A stretch of 64,000 bases of DNA from Priestia aryabhattai B8W22 (GTDB lineage: Bacteria > Bacillota > Bacilli > Bacillales > Bacillaceae_H), in NCBI RefSeq assembly GCF_000956595.1, contig NZ_JYOO01000025.1:1-64000 (forward strand). Reading direction: 5' to 3'. A program made the translations under genes and the position numbers. Of this stretch, positions 35,724 through 44,451 are shown piece after piece. A model generated the notes under the pieces. That model saw only the letters and a list, made by a program, of their open reading frames with translations. It was not told where the DNA came from and made no database searches. How positions within the stretch are numbered: position 1 is the first letter of the stretch; each line of letters starts with the position of its first letter.

Positions 35724-35867
35724 ATGTTTGGTTTTGAATTAATTTGCACTTTTTGCAAAGGGCTCGGAAAGCTAGCCGTTATTCCTGGTATCGGTTACAT
35801 GAAAACATGCAAACACTGCGAAGGGACAGGGATGCAGTCAAAAAAAGACGAAACTCCTTCAATATAA
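35724..35867 (+). CDS. DnaJ-type zinc-finger mini-protein
   Basis: 47 residues with two CxxCxGxG-like motifs, CTFCKGLGKL (8-17) and CKHCEGTGMQ (29-38), the arrangement that binds one zinc in the DnaJ cysteine-rich domain. ATG start with GAGGGG 8 nt upstream. Similar tiny proteins (YuiA-like) exist in Bacillus without known function. Its last codons overlap the terminator hairpin of the convergent pfkA gene. Confidence 0.8.
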   Translation: MFGFELICTFCKGLGKLAVIPGIGYMKTCKHCEGTGMQSKKDETPSI

Positions 35868-35876
35868 GAAGTTTCG
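35840..35876 (-). terminator. Intrinsic terminator of pfkA, overlapping the zinc-finger gene
   Basis: On the minus strand CGAAACT-x-CTT and AAG-x-AGTTTCG arms are followed by CTTTTTTT. The DNA also encodes the C-terminal residues and stop of the 35724-35867 protein on the other strand. Confidence 0.8.
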
Positions 35877-35893
35877 CCTCAGCAATACTGTGA

Positions 35894-36892
<999 letters not shown>

Positions 36893-37109
36893 TTATAGTT
36901 CTACATTTTACCCGAGTTCGAACTTTTTGTGTAGTAATTCACAACATATTTCTTTGTTAAATTTTAAATGTACATACTTTTTCATATCTTTTAGTTATTT
37001 ACCGTCAAATATTCAAAGTTTTTCTAGTGATATTGCACATCTAAAGAACCTTTTTAATTACGGCTTTTATACGACTATATTCACCGTTATATTTCATTTT
37101 TTTCATATA

Positions 37110-37154
37110 TGTAATGAAATTGTAACGTAGAACACTGTCGAAAGATGATATGAT
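37110..37154 (+). promoter_or_regulatory. WalR box and promoter of the NlpC/P60 gene
   Basis: TGTAAT-GAAAT-TGTAAC (37110-37126) fits the WalR direct repeat TGTWAH-N5-TGTWAH exactly. A -10 TATGAT lies at 37149-37154 with no good -35 at the expected place, as in an activator-dependent promoter. WalRK activates autolysin genes in Bacillus. The remainder of 36854-37109 shows nothing else. Confidence 0.7.
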
Positions 37155-37198
37155 GAATTTACTTAAATCAGGAAAAATTTTCAGGGGGTACTAGTTTT

Positions 37199-37876
37199 AT
37201 GAAAAAAGTAATAGCAGCTCTTACGCTCGCTGGCGTTATTGTTTCTACTAGCCCGATTGTCAGCCAAGCGGCTCTAGGCGACCAAACGCTTCGCCAAGGC
37301 ATGAATCACCAAGATGTTAAACAACTACAACAAACGTTGAAAAATAAAGGTTATTTTAAAGGGAATACAACTACATACTTTGGGACTGTTACAACTTCTG
37401 CTGTAAAATCATTTCAGCGCAAAAACGGACTAGCAGCAGATGGTATTGTCGGAAAAGGAACGTATGCTAAACTAGGCGTTTCAGCAAAGGGCAAATCGTC
37501 TTCTAGCTCAGCGCGCTATAACCCTAACGCAGTGATTAACAAAGGAAAACAGTATATGGGCGTTCGATATCGCTGGGGCGGAACAACGCCAAGCGGCTTT
37601 GACTGCAGCGGCTTTATTGGCTATGCGTTCAAACATGGTGGTGGGGTTCAGCTTCCTCGTACAGTAGCTCAAATTTATCAAAAAGGAACGCGCGTCTCAA
37701 GTCCAAAAGCTGGAGATATTGTGTTCTTTCAAACCTATACAAAAGGGCCTTCTCATGCAGGAATTTATTTAGGAAATAACCAGTTTCTTCACTGCTCTTC
37801 ATCTAAAGGTGTGAGCATCTCTTCTCTAAAGGAGAGCTATTGGAGCAAACGCTATTTAGGTGCTAAAAGAATGTAG
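37199..37876 (+). CDS. Secreted NlpC/P60 peptidoglycan endopeptidase
   Basis: 225 residues: signal peptide 1-25 (ending VSQAA), a PG_binding_1 module (about 30-93; LRQGMNHQDVKQLQQTLKNK, AADGIVGKGTYAKL), a Ser-rich linker, and an NlpC/P60 domain (about 108-225). Catalytic Cys136 in GFDCSGFIGYAF, His186 in PSHAGIYLG and a third His198 in FLHCSSSKG are intact. It cleaves D-Glu-diaminopimelate bonds in wall peptides. An exact WalR box upstream agrees with a role in wall turnover during growth. Confidence 0.92.
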   Translation: MKKVIAALTLAGVIVSTSPIVSQAALGDQTLRQGMNHQDVKQLQQTLKNKGYFKGNTTTYFGTVTTSAVKSFQRKNGLAADGIVGKGTYAKLGVSAKGKSSSSSARYNPNAVINKGKQYMGVRYRWGGTTPSGFDCSGFIGYAFKHGGGVQLPRTVAQIYQKGTRVSSPKAGDIVFFQTYTKGPSHAGIYLGNNQFLHCSSSKGVSISSLKESYWSKRYLGAKRM

Positions 37877-37883
37877 TTTCGAT

Positions 37884-37926
37884 AAAAAGGGCAAGCTGTG
37901 CGATTTTGATGCGGCTTGCTCTTTTT
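37884..37926. terminator. Intrinsic terminator of the NlpC/P60 gene
   Basis: AAAAAG-x-GCAAGC pairs with GCTTGC-x-CTTTTT, 8 bp after the stop codon. Confidence 0.8.
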
Positions 37927-38015
37927 CTGTATGTAAAAGATTTGGTATAGTAGAAGCAGCACATTACATTGCAAAACCAAGCGTGTAGATGAATACTGTA
38001 AAGGAAGTTGAATAA

Positions 38016-38558
38016 ATGCAAACCCTTTTAATTGACATGGATTCTGTCATTTGTGATCTTATGACGGATTGGCATAACCAATATAACAAAGATTATGGCG
38101 ACAGCTTATCGGTTGAAAAATTAAAATGCTGGGAATCAGAAAAGTATGTAAAGCCGCAGTGCGGCACAAAAATTTATGACTACCTCGATCAGCCGGGGCT
38201 TTTTTTACATTTAAAACCTCTGCCTCATGCTGTTGAGGTTCTTAAACGACTTTATGAAAGGTTTTCCATTTTAATTGTCACAAGCAGCCGTACCTATGCT
38301 TATACAGAAAAAGAGCAGTGGGTTGAAAAACACCTTCCGTTTATCGGAAAGTACAATATCGTGTTTACACACCAAAAAGATAAAATATACGGAGACTTGC
38401 TATTTGATGATGCACCGCATAATTTGAAGGCTTTTCAAGCTACAGGTCGCCATGCTGTTGCCATGAGCTACCCATACAACGAAGAAGTAAATGTCCCTCG
38501 CGTGGACGATTGGCTTCAGTTTGAACAGTACGTAAATACTTATTTCAACAAATGTTGA
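38016..38558 (+). CDS. HAD family 5'(3')-deoxyribonucleotidase-like protein
   Basis: 180 residues. Motif I is LLIDMDSVICDL with both aspartates, motif II lies in ILIVTSSRTY and motif III/IV in GDLLFDDAPHNL. The NT5C family dephosphorylates deoxynucleotides. The usual Gly after the second Asp (DMDG) is Ser here. ATG after GGAAG. Followed by two hairpin terminators in a row. Confidence 0.82.
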   Translation: MQTLLIDMDSVICDLMTDWHNQYNKDYGDSLSVEKLKCWESEKYVKPQCGTKIYDYLDQPGLFLHLKPLPHAVEVLKRLYERFSILIVTSSRTYAYTEKEQWVEKHLPFIGKYNIVFTHQKDKIYGDLLFDDAPHNLKAFQATGRHAVAMSYPYNEEVNVPRVDDWLQFEQYVNTYFNKC

Positions 38559-38629
38559 GCTTAAAAAATACGTGGACTTTGTCATCAGAAAATGAATGCA
38601 GTGCGTTTGTGAGCACAGCTATAAGCATA

Positions 38630-38655
38630 AAAAAACCGCCTTTTGGGCGGTTTTT
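38630..38655 (+). terminator. Intrinsic terminator, first of a tandem pair
   Basis: AAAAACCGCC and GGCGGTTTTT arms with a short T-rich loop, 71 bp after the nucleotidase stop. Confidence 0.85.
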
Positions 38656-38656
38656 G

Positions 38657-38697
38657 GAGGATAGCCCCCTAAGGGTTATCCTCTTTTTATTTAAAAA
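38657..38697 (+). terminator. Intrinsic terminator, second of a tandem pair
   Basis: GAGGATAGCCC and GGGTTATCCTC arms (one G-U) with a 5-nt loop, followed by TTTTTATTT, one base after the first hairpin ends. It protects the leftward 41-residue gene from read-through. Confidence 0.85.
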
Positions 38698-38709
38698 AGA
38701 TATCGTTTT

Positions 38710-38835
38710 TTAGTACTTATCAGCTGATGAGAAAAAGTCCATAATGGCATGGATAATTTCAACGGACTGAAAAGAGAACAATGATATGGCTGTTAATGAA
38801 AAGAAACCAATCATGGCCATACGTACAAGTAACAT
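38710..38835 (-). CDS. 41-residue single-pass membrane protein
   Basis: Begins MLLVRMAMIGFFSLTAISLF and ends DFFSSADKY: one membrane helix (about 5-32) and a short polar tail. The ATG follows GGGAGGCG at good spacing, which is the main evidence that it is translated. The ribosome binding site lies inside the end of a small upstream frame (38839-38940), so coupling is possible. Family not recognised; a regulatory or sporulation micro-protein is one option. Confidence 0.6.
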   Translation of the reverse strand: MLLVRMAMIGFFSLTAISLFSFQSVEIIHAIMDFFSSADKY

Positions 38836-38838
38836 AGA

Positions 38839-38940
38839 CTAATCGCCTCCCTGTTTTGAACTAAATGAACGCACCCAAAACAATTCGCTATCTGTCTTTG
38901 TTTGTACGACGTTTTCGCCAAGCAAAGGCAGCTCATTCAC
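38839..38940 (-). CDS. Possible 33-residue upstream frame, coupled to the 41-residue gene
   Basis: GTG-initiated frame reading MNELPLLGENVVQTKTDSEL and ending SSKQGGD; it stays open upstream to a stop near 38973. Its stop codon is 3 bp before the ATG at 38835. No ribosome binding site precedes the GTG. It could be a gene remnant. Confidence 0.25.
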   Translation of the reverse strand: MNELPLLGENVVQTKTDSELFWVRSFSSKQGGD

Positions 38941-39162
38941 TGCGTGTAACAATGACAATGAATCTTCATCTTTATCTTAAAGACTAAGCGTATAGTTAGT
39001 ATATCAAATGAAGCTTTTTCTTCAAGGCTATACTAGCGGTAAAAAAGGAAATAGTATGAAACGATGCGTTTTATCTTTATTTCATACAATTCAGTACCCT
39101 AATATTTATTATATTAAACCTTTTAGGAAAATTGCTACTATTATATCTTTTTTTAAAAAAAG

Positions 39163-39417
39163 ATATTAAGACATAACTAAATCAATTCAATCTAAAGACG
39201 AGCAAATGAGATAAATGATCTCGACGGCTTGTTACATCGCTATTGATTTCCGTTTGAGACTTTGCTTTCCGCGGACGGCCGATGAGCCTCCTCGTCTACA
39301 TATATGAAATCTACGTTCACGATATCAATGAAAAAATCCGAATGCGTTGGATTCTCAAGCAAGAATCAAACGCGTTCGGATCTTCCTTCAACTAAAATAA
39401 TTTTGCCCCAGCTTCTT
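39163..39417 (+). repeat. Structured non-coding repeat element, copy 3 (degenerate, internal deletion)
   Basis: Left end resembles AAGACATAA, then ACGAGCAAATGAGATAAATG, the core TTGATTTCCGTTTGAGAC and GCTTTCCGCGGACGGCC, GAGCCTCCTCGTC, and the right end TTTTGCCCCAGCTTCTT. About 80 bp of the core present in copies 2 and 4 is missing after CCTCGTC. The hairpin near the right end (39336-39382) has arms ATCCGAATGCGTT-GATTCT and its complement, a sequence unlike the other copies. The right end is 4 bp from the stop codon of the gene at 39422. Confidence 0.8.
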
Positions 39418-39421
39418 CACA

Positions 39422-39547
39422 TTATCGACACGTACTATAATACTCATTGACAATGTCCAAAATAGTTGGGTATTCTTCCACCCATGTAAAGTTTGTTTTT
39501 TCATTTTCTTTTTTCACTGTTTCTTGTTCTGCACCGATCTTTTCCAT
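39422..39547 (-). CDS. 41-residue soluble protein with a CodY-type promoter
   Basis: Starts MEKIGAEQETVKKENEKTNF and ends EYYSTCR. The N-terminal half is charged and helical; the C-terminal half is WVEEYPTILDIVNEY. No signal peptide. The ATG has AAGGGAGAG about 8 nt upstream. A near-consensus CodY box lies 63 bp upstream of the start, overlapping a likely -35 element, so expression should rise when branched-chain amino acids and GTP fall. A repeat-element terminator follows 4 bp after the stop. Not recognised; could be a secreted signal precursor or a small regulator, with no evidence for either. Confidence 0.65.
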   Translation of the reverse strand: MEKIGAEQETVKKENEKTNFTWVEEYPTILDIVNEYYSTCR

Positions 39548-39609
39548 TGTTCAATCTCTCCCTTTAACTGTTATATAACATTTATATTAAATTAACTTTG
39601 TTTTATAAC

Positions 39610-39624
39610 AATTTTCAGAAAAAA
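39610..39624 (-). promoter_or_regulatory. CodY box upstream of the 41-residue gene
   Basis: AATTTTCAGAAAAAA matches the CodY consensus AATTTTCWGAAAATT at 13 of 15 positions. It overlaps TTGTTA (39606-39611, minus strand), a likely -35 element, as expected for repression. Confidence 0.6.
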
Positions 39625-39649
39625 GTTGGACAATAAGTATGAAAAAAAG

Positions 39650-40054
39650 TTATTGAGCAGATAAAATTTTTACATAATACGTACGGGTCCTAGGTCCATC
39701 AAACTCGCAAAAATAAATTCCTTGCCACGTTCCTAGCAGCAGCTGCCCATCGTGAACGATGATATGCTGTGAGGAGCCGACCGTGCTCGCTTTAAGATGC
39801 GCCGCCGTATTTCCTTCCATATGAAGATCTAACTCATGTTCCCAAGGATATACTTCATCAAAACGGCGAATCATATCCGTTTTTACATCGGGATCCGCAT
39901 TTTCATTAATTGTTATACCCGCGGTTGTATGAGGACAGTAAACTACTACAGTCCCTTCTTTTAATCCTTCTGTTCTTATCACTGCTTGTACCTGACTTGT
40001 TACGTCAATCATTTCGTCACGCTTGTTCGTTTTTAACGTAAATGAATGCAGCAT
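39650..40054 (-). CDS. yjbQ: YjbQ family protein (UPF0047, secondary thiamine-phosphate synthase type)
   Basis: 134 residues, single domain. Signature residues are [38 protein letters not shown] and [16 protein letters not shown], with the conserved His and Glu residues. E. coli YjbQ has weak thiamine phosphate synthase activity, and the true role is unsettled. The ATG at 40054 follows AGAGGTGA. Divergent from the germination operon. Confidence 0.9.
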   Translation of the reverse strand: MLHSFTLKTNKRDEMIDVTSQVQAVIRTEGLKEGTVVVYCPHTTAGITINENADPDVKTDMIRRFDEVYPWEHELDLHMEGNTAAHLKASTVGSSQHIIVHDGQLLLGTWQGIYFCEFDGPRTRTYYVKILSAQ

Positions 40055-40109
40055 ACAATCACCTCTTTTCTTTACCATAACATATCTTTTCTATTCTTCC
40101 ACATTTTTC

Positions 40110-40139
40110 GCATAACTCGTTTTTACATCGTAAACACTA
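40110..40139 (+). promoter_or_regulatory. Candidate sigma-G promoter of the germination operon
   Basis: GCATA (40110-40114) and AACACTA (40133-40139) are spaced by 18 bp; the sigma-G consensus is GMATR-N18-CATNHTA. Forespore expression is the norm for gerA-type operons. The -10 matches only in part. Confidence 0.5.
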
Positions 40140-40172
40140 AGCTCATTAACACAACAGGCGGTGAGTTTATTT

Positions 40173-41609
40173 ATGCTCGATTCAAAATTTCAGCCCAATG
40201 CAGACTACACCGTTCAAACGTTTTTAGATTTGGTGGGTCAAAATACAGATGTTGGTTCCAAAAAATTATGGCTGTCTCCCACAAAATATATATGCATTAT
40301 TTATCTCCAAGGACTAGTCGACGGAGAAAAACTTGATAATCTTACTCAGCATATCGTTGAGACAAAAGCGAAAAGTGAAACGCAAACAATCGATGACATC
40401 GATTCGTTTATTTCTGTCATTAAAGACAAAGAAGTCTATACATACAAACAAGCGATCTCGTGTTTTTTTAAAGGTCAGCCCTTGCTGTTTATGAGCGAAA
40501 GCACCACGGTATACTCACTGAATATGTCTATGACCAAACAGCGCTCTTTAAGTGAACCTACAACAGAGAAAGTAGTGCGAGGCCCTAAAATTGCTCTTAT
40601 CGAAAACTTAGATGAAAACCTTGGTCTTTTAAGGCAGCGTTCTACCGAAGAAGAAATGGTTATTGAAGACATTTATATTGGAAATGCAAAGGAACATCGA
40701 ACAAGTATCGTTTTTCATAATAAACACTGTCAAACTCACATTGTGAATCAAGTGCGAGAGAAATTATTAGACATTCCTTTAGATAACATTCAAGACTCGG
40801 GAATGATTGAAGAATTTTTAGAAGAAGCACCTTACTCACCGTTCCCTCAAGTACAAAATACAGAAAGACCAGATCGTGTTCTCGCTGCGGTGAATGAAGG
40901 GCGAGTAGCCATTTTAGTAGATGGTTCTCCTTTTGCCCTTTTAGTGCCTACAACTTTCGATATGATTATGAAATCACCCGATGATTATTACGAAAGATGG
41001 ATAGCGGGTTCATTGCTAAGATTACTAAGGTACTTGTCTATTTTTATTACCCTATTCTTTTCGGCTATTTATATTTCACTCGTTTCGTTTAACCAAGGTC
41101 TGCTTCCGACAGAGCTGGCTATTACTATTGCAGCCACACGAGAAAACGTTCCTTTTTCTCCTTTTATCGAAGCGGTGGTCATGGAAGTTACCCTTGAACT
41201 ATTGCGCGAAGCCGGACTGCGCCTCCCTACTCCAGTTGGACAAACAGTTGGACTTGTAGGCGGAGTTGTTATTGGTCAAGCAGCGGTAGAAGCACATATC
41301 GTTAGTTCTGTGATGATTATTGTTGTATCTGTGTCGGCAATCGCGTCCTTTACCGTTCCTCAGTACGGGATTGGTCTTTCGTTTCGAATTTTGCGTTTCG
41401 TATCTATGATGATTGCAGCAATTTTTGGATTATATGGCGTTTCCATGTTTTTTCTTGTGCTCGTCATCCATTTAACCAAACTCGAAAGTTTTGGTATGGC
41501 CTACTTTAAACCGTTTTTTGCGTTAAATAAAAAAGCATGGAAAGACTCTTATGTTCGTCTTCCAAACAAAAGTCTAAAACAGTCTAAAAATAAATCAAAA
41601 CAAAACTAA
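40173..41609 (+). CDS. Spore germination receptor A subunit (GerA/GerKA family)
   Basis: About 478 residues from the ATG at 40173, which follows GGTGAG. A large N-terminal cytosolic domain (1-270; IEDIYIGNAKEHRT, NEGRVAILVDGSPFALLVPT) precedes five or six membrane helices (about 285-450; GGVVIGQAAVEAHIVS). Length and layout are those of GerAA proteins. With the B and C genes downstream it forms an inner-membrane nutrient receptor in the spore. The germinant cannot be told from sequence. Confidence 0.93.
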   Translation: MLDSKFQPNADYTVQTFLDLVGQNTDVGSKKLWLSPTKYICIIYLQGLVDGEKLDNLTQHIVETKAKSETQTIDDIDSFISVIKDKEVYTYKQAISCFFKGQPLLFMSESTTVYSLNMSMTKQRSLSEPTTEKVVRGPKIALIENLDENLGLLRQRSTEEEMVIEDIYIGNAKEHRTSIVFHNKHCQTHIVNQVREKLLDIPLDNIQDSGMIEEFLEEAPYSPFPQVQNTERPDRVLAAVNEGRVAILVDGSPFALLVPTTFDMIMKSPDDYYERWIAGSLLRLLRYLSIFITLFFSAIYISLVSFNQGLLPTELAITIAATRENVPFSPFIEAVVMEVTLELLREAGLRLPTPVGQTVGLVGGVVIGQAAVEAHIVSSVMIIVVSVSAIASFTVPQYGIGLSFRILRFVSMMIAAIFGLYGVSMFFLVLVIHLTKLESFGMAYFKPFFALNKKAWKDSYVRLPNKSLKQSKNKSKQN

Positions 41610-41624
41610 CAAAAGGAGGACCAT

Positions 41625-42722
41625 ATGCAACAATCACAATCAAGCAAGCTTCTTTCAGATTTTTACGCCATTTCAATTATTTCTTCAACTATGCTTGGCG
41701 TCGGTTTATTAACACTGCCAAGCAGTATTACAAACCAGACAAATAATGCAGACGGATGGATTGTACTGATTATGGACGGTCTTTTGTTTATTGGAATTGT
41801 TCTTTTTTTAGTCTGGATGGTTAAGTTTTTTGCGATTACTTGTATGTTTGATTTTACACAGGAAGTAACCGGCAAGCTGATTGGAAATATATTCAACTTT
41901 GCTATGGTCGTTTATTTTACATCTGTAGCAAGCTTTGAAGTAAGAGCTATGGCAGAAATGATTCATTTTTATTTACTAGAAACGATGCCCATTGAATTAA
42001 TTATTCTTTCGTTTATTTTGACAGGCGTTTATTTAATCACGGGAGGTATTGATTCTATTGGAAAAGTAATGGCACTATGTACACCTATAACCATCATTAT
42101 CCTTCTTACCTTATACGCTCTTAGCATCGGTATGGTGGATTTAAAAAACTTGCAGCCTGTATTAGCTGACGGATTCAGCCCGCTTCTTGCTGCCTTTACA
42201 ACCGTCTCTGTTTCCTTTTTAGGGATTGAAACCATTGTATTTCTTCCGAAGCATATGAAAAATAAAAATCACTTACGAAAAGTTTCGATTATCGGATTTT
42301 CTATTCCTTTACTTTTATATATTATCACTTACGTATTAGTTGTAGGCGCGTTATCCGTTCCGGAGGTAAAAACAACCGTTTGGCCTACGATTGAATTTGT
42401 TCAGACGCATGAAGTAAAAGGAATTTTCTTTGAGAGGCTTGAATTATTTCTGCTTATTGTGTGGCTTCTTCAGTTTTTTTTAACCTTTGTAATGTATTTC
42501 TTTTTGGCTGTTTCAGGTTTTAAAAAGATTTTCAAAAATCGATCAACTACCAATATTATCTTTCTTGTGCCCATTTTATTTATGAGCTCGTTAGCACCCA
42601 AAACAGCAAGCGACGTGTCACATTTTTCAACGGTATTAGGCTGGGCATTTTTAGTGACATTTTTAGTTATCCCTCTTTTTTTCAGCACGTTAATGAAAAT
42701 AAAAAAGGTTGTGTTCAAATGA
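41625..42722 (+). CDS. Spore germination receptor B subunit (GerAB family, APC-like)
   Basis: 365 residues with ten membrane helices; the N-terminal LGVGLLTLPSSI is typical of the APC-like fold that binds the germinant. It begins 15 bp after the A-subunit stop with AAAGGAGG, and its end overlaps the C-subunit start by 4 bp (ATGA). Function is nutrient sensing in the spore inner membrane. Confidence 0.93.
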   Translation: MQQSQSSKLLSDFYAISIISSTMLGVGLLTLPSSITNQTNNADGWIVLIMDGLLFIGIVLFLVWMVKFFAITCMFDFTQEVTGKLIGNIFNFAMVVYFTSVASFEVRAMAEMIHFYLLETMPIELIILSFILTGVYLITGGIDSIGKVMALCTPITIIILLTLYALSIGMVDLKNLQPVLADGFSPLLAAFTTVSVSFLGIETIVFLPKHMKNKNHLRKVSIIGFSIPLLLYIITYVLVVGALSVPEVKTTVWPTIEFVQTHEVKGIFFERLELFLLIVWLLQFFLTFVMYFFLAVSGFKKIFKNRSTTNIIFLVPILFMSSLAPKTASDVSHFSTVLGWAFLVTFLVIPLFFSTLMKIKKVVFK

Positions 42723-43846
42723 CGAAAAAATGTCTTCCTGTCATGATGACCATTTTTTTATTATGCGGCTGTATGAGCCATCGGAATATTGAACAACTTG
42801 CTCTTGTTATAGGAGTGGCAATGGATATCACACCGAAAATCGAACCAAAAACAGGAAAAAATCAGCTTGTGCTGACTCATCAAACCTTAACCGAAACGGA
42901 ATCCGGAAATATGTCTTCTTCCATTCCATACAAGAACATTACAACAGCTGGTCCTACTATTCATGAAATCACGCGAAATATTTCGCTGAAATCTGATCCT
43001 ATATACAGCCAGCATCAGCGAGCACTTTTAATAGGAGAAAAAGCGAGCAAGACCATCCCTCTGGATGCGCTTATTAATCAATTCGTTCGTGATAACGAGA
43101 TACGGCGCAGCAGCCTTGCGTTTGTTACAAAAGGCGATGCTAAAAACGTTTTAACGATTCAAGGAATGTCTGTACCGCCTGTAAACTTAATTTACGAGCT
43201 TGTTTACAATAAATTCAAAACGAATAAAATTTTAAATCCCCTAACAATGGGAGAGCTATCAGCCAAGTTAAAAACCGATCAAAGCTTTTTAATACAGCGG
43301 CTTTCTAAAATTAAAAATAGCGTTGAACTAGACGGTGCCGCGATCATCAAAGATAAAAAAGCAAAATTCATCTTAACTCAGCACCAAGTGGAGGCTTTAA
43401 CGTGGTTAACGGGGAATATTAAAGGCGGAATTATTTACGGCAAACACGGGCCATACCCCTTTTCCTACGAAATTGGAGATGTTCAGCAAGATGTGAAGGG
43501 CAGGATTGATTCAAATCACTCCATTCATTTTGACATCAACGTTCAAACAAGCGGCAGGCTATCAGAAGATTGGGAGACTTCAAAACAGGCTCTTACCGCC
43601 TCTAATGTAAAGAACACCGAAAAAAAAATAGAAAAAATCATTCGAAAAGACGCAGAAAAAACACTCGGCTTACTGCAAAACAACTACAAAGCTGATGTGA
43701 TTGACCTGCATGATTACGTACGAATTCATTATCCTCATTTTTGGAAAAAACATCAGCATGAATGGGATGAAATATTTAGCCAGTCGACCATCGATTATCA
43801 TGTTCGTGTTCAAATTAAAGATTTTGGGACACAGGGCAGAGATTAG
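42719..43846 (+). CDS. Spore germination receptor C subunit (Ger(x)C family lipoprotein)
   Basis: 375 residues. An N-terminal lipoprotein signal ends in the lipobox FLLCGC (Cys18). Family marks are NIEQLALVIGVAMD, a domain II with VELDGAAIIKDKKAKF, and a C-terminal DVIDLHDYVRIHYPHFWKK. The lipoprotein sits on the outer face of the inner membrane in the GerA-type complex. Last gene of the operon; no obvious terminator separates it from the convergent gene 7 bp away. Confidence 0.93.
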   Translation: MTKKCLPVMMTIFLLCGCMSHRNIEQLALVIGVAMDITPKIEPKTGKNQLVLTHQTLTETESGNMSSSIPYKNITTAGPTIHEITRNISLKSDPIYSQHQRALLIGEKASKTIPLDALINQFVRDNEIRRSSLAFVTKGDAKNVLTIQGMSVPPVNLIYELVYNKFKTNKILNPLTMGELSAKLKTDQSFLIQRLSKIKNSVELDGAAIIKDKKAKFILTQHQVEALTWLTGNIKGGIIYGKHGPYPFSYEIGDVQQDVKGRIDSNHSIHFDINVQTSGRLSEDWETSKQALTASNVKNTEKKIEKIIRKDAEKTLGLLQNNYKADVIDLHDYVRIHYPHFWKKHQHEWDEIFSQSTIDYHVRVQIKDFGTQGRD

Positions 43847-43852
43847 CTCTTA

Positions 43853-44221
43853 TTACTCAACGCCAGCTTCAGTCAGCTCTTTTTTCTTTAGTTCCATAAT
43901 CGTGAACTTATCAGTATAGTTTTTGCTGACGAACAGCTGGCGTTCATTGTCGTTATTAAAATAAAATTTTTTATCATCTTGATATTGAAAATTCACTTTT
44001 TTCTTTTTCATTTGTTTAATAAACGTTAAGTAGTCATCTGAATGAATGAGATACCTTTTAGGCTTATCCGATATTTGCACAACGTCTTCACCCGAAGACT
44101 TTAATTTTACAATACTCCATGCAATAGGAAGAGGATTACCTTCTTGAAAAATCGTTTTGTGAAAAATAAGCACAAAAAAAGCAGCTGTAACAATTGAAAT
44201 AAGAAGAAGCTTTTTTTTCAC
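43853..44221 (-). CDS. Membrane-anchored or secreted small protein of unknown function
   Basis: 122 residues from a GTG start preceded by AAAGGGTGAT. One N-terminal hydrophobic segment (5-22) acts as anchor or signal. The rest is highly charged with two beta-rich parts, PKRYLIHSDDYLTFIKQMK and KKFYFNNDNERQLFVSK. Not recognised. Convergent with the germination operon and divergent from the 44452 gene, with a shared upstream region of 230 bp. Confidence 0.65.
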   Translation of the reverse strand: MKKKLLLISIVTAAFFVLIFHKTIFQEGNPLPIAWSIVKLKSSGEDVVQISDKPKRYLIHSDDYLTFIKQMKKKKVNFQYQDDKKFYFNNDNERQLFVSKNYTDKFTIMELKKKELTEAGVE

Positions 44222-44451
44222 CGTATATCACCCTTTCTTCACGTCGTTACTACGTTAAGTAATACGACAGCCGTATGAAAAAACCTGTTCATCCGCAAAG
44301 GTTGTGTAAAGAAATAATGCAAAATCAACAAAATATAACAGTTTGGTTACCTTTTGATTAAATAACATTACTTCTTTACAAATTTAGCTAATCACGTGAT
44401 AGACTAAATTCAACATATTAAGTCAGGACTAAACTAAATGAGGTGTTGCGT

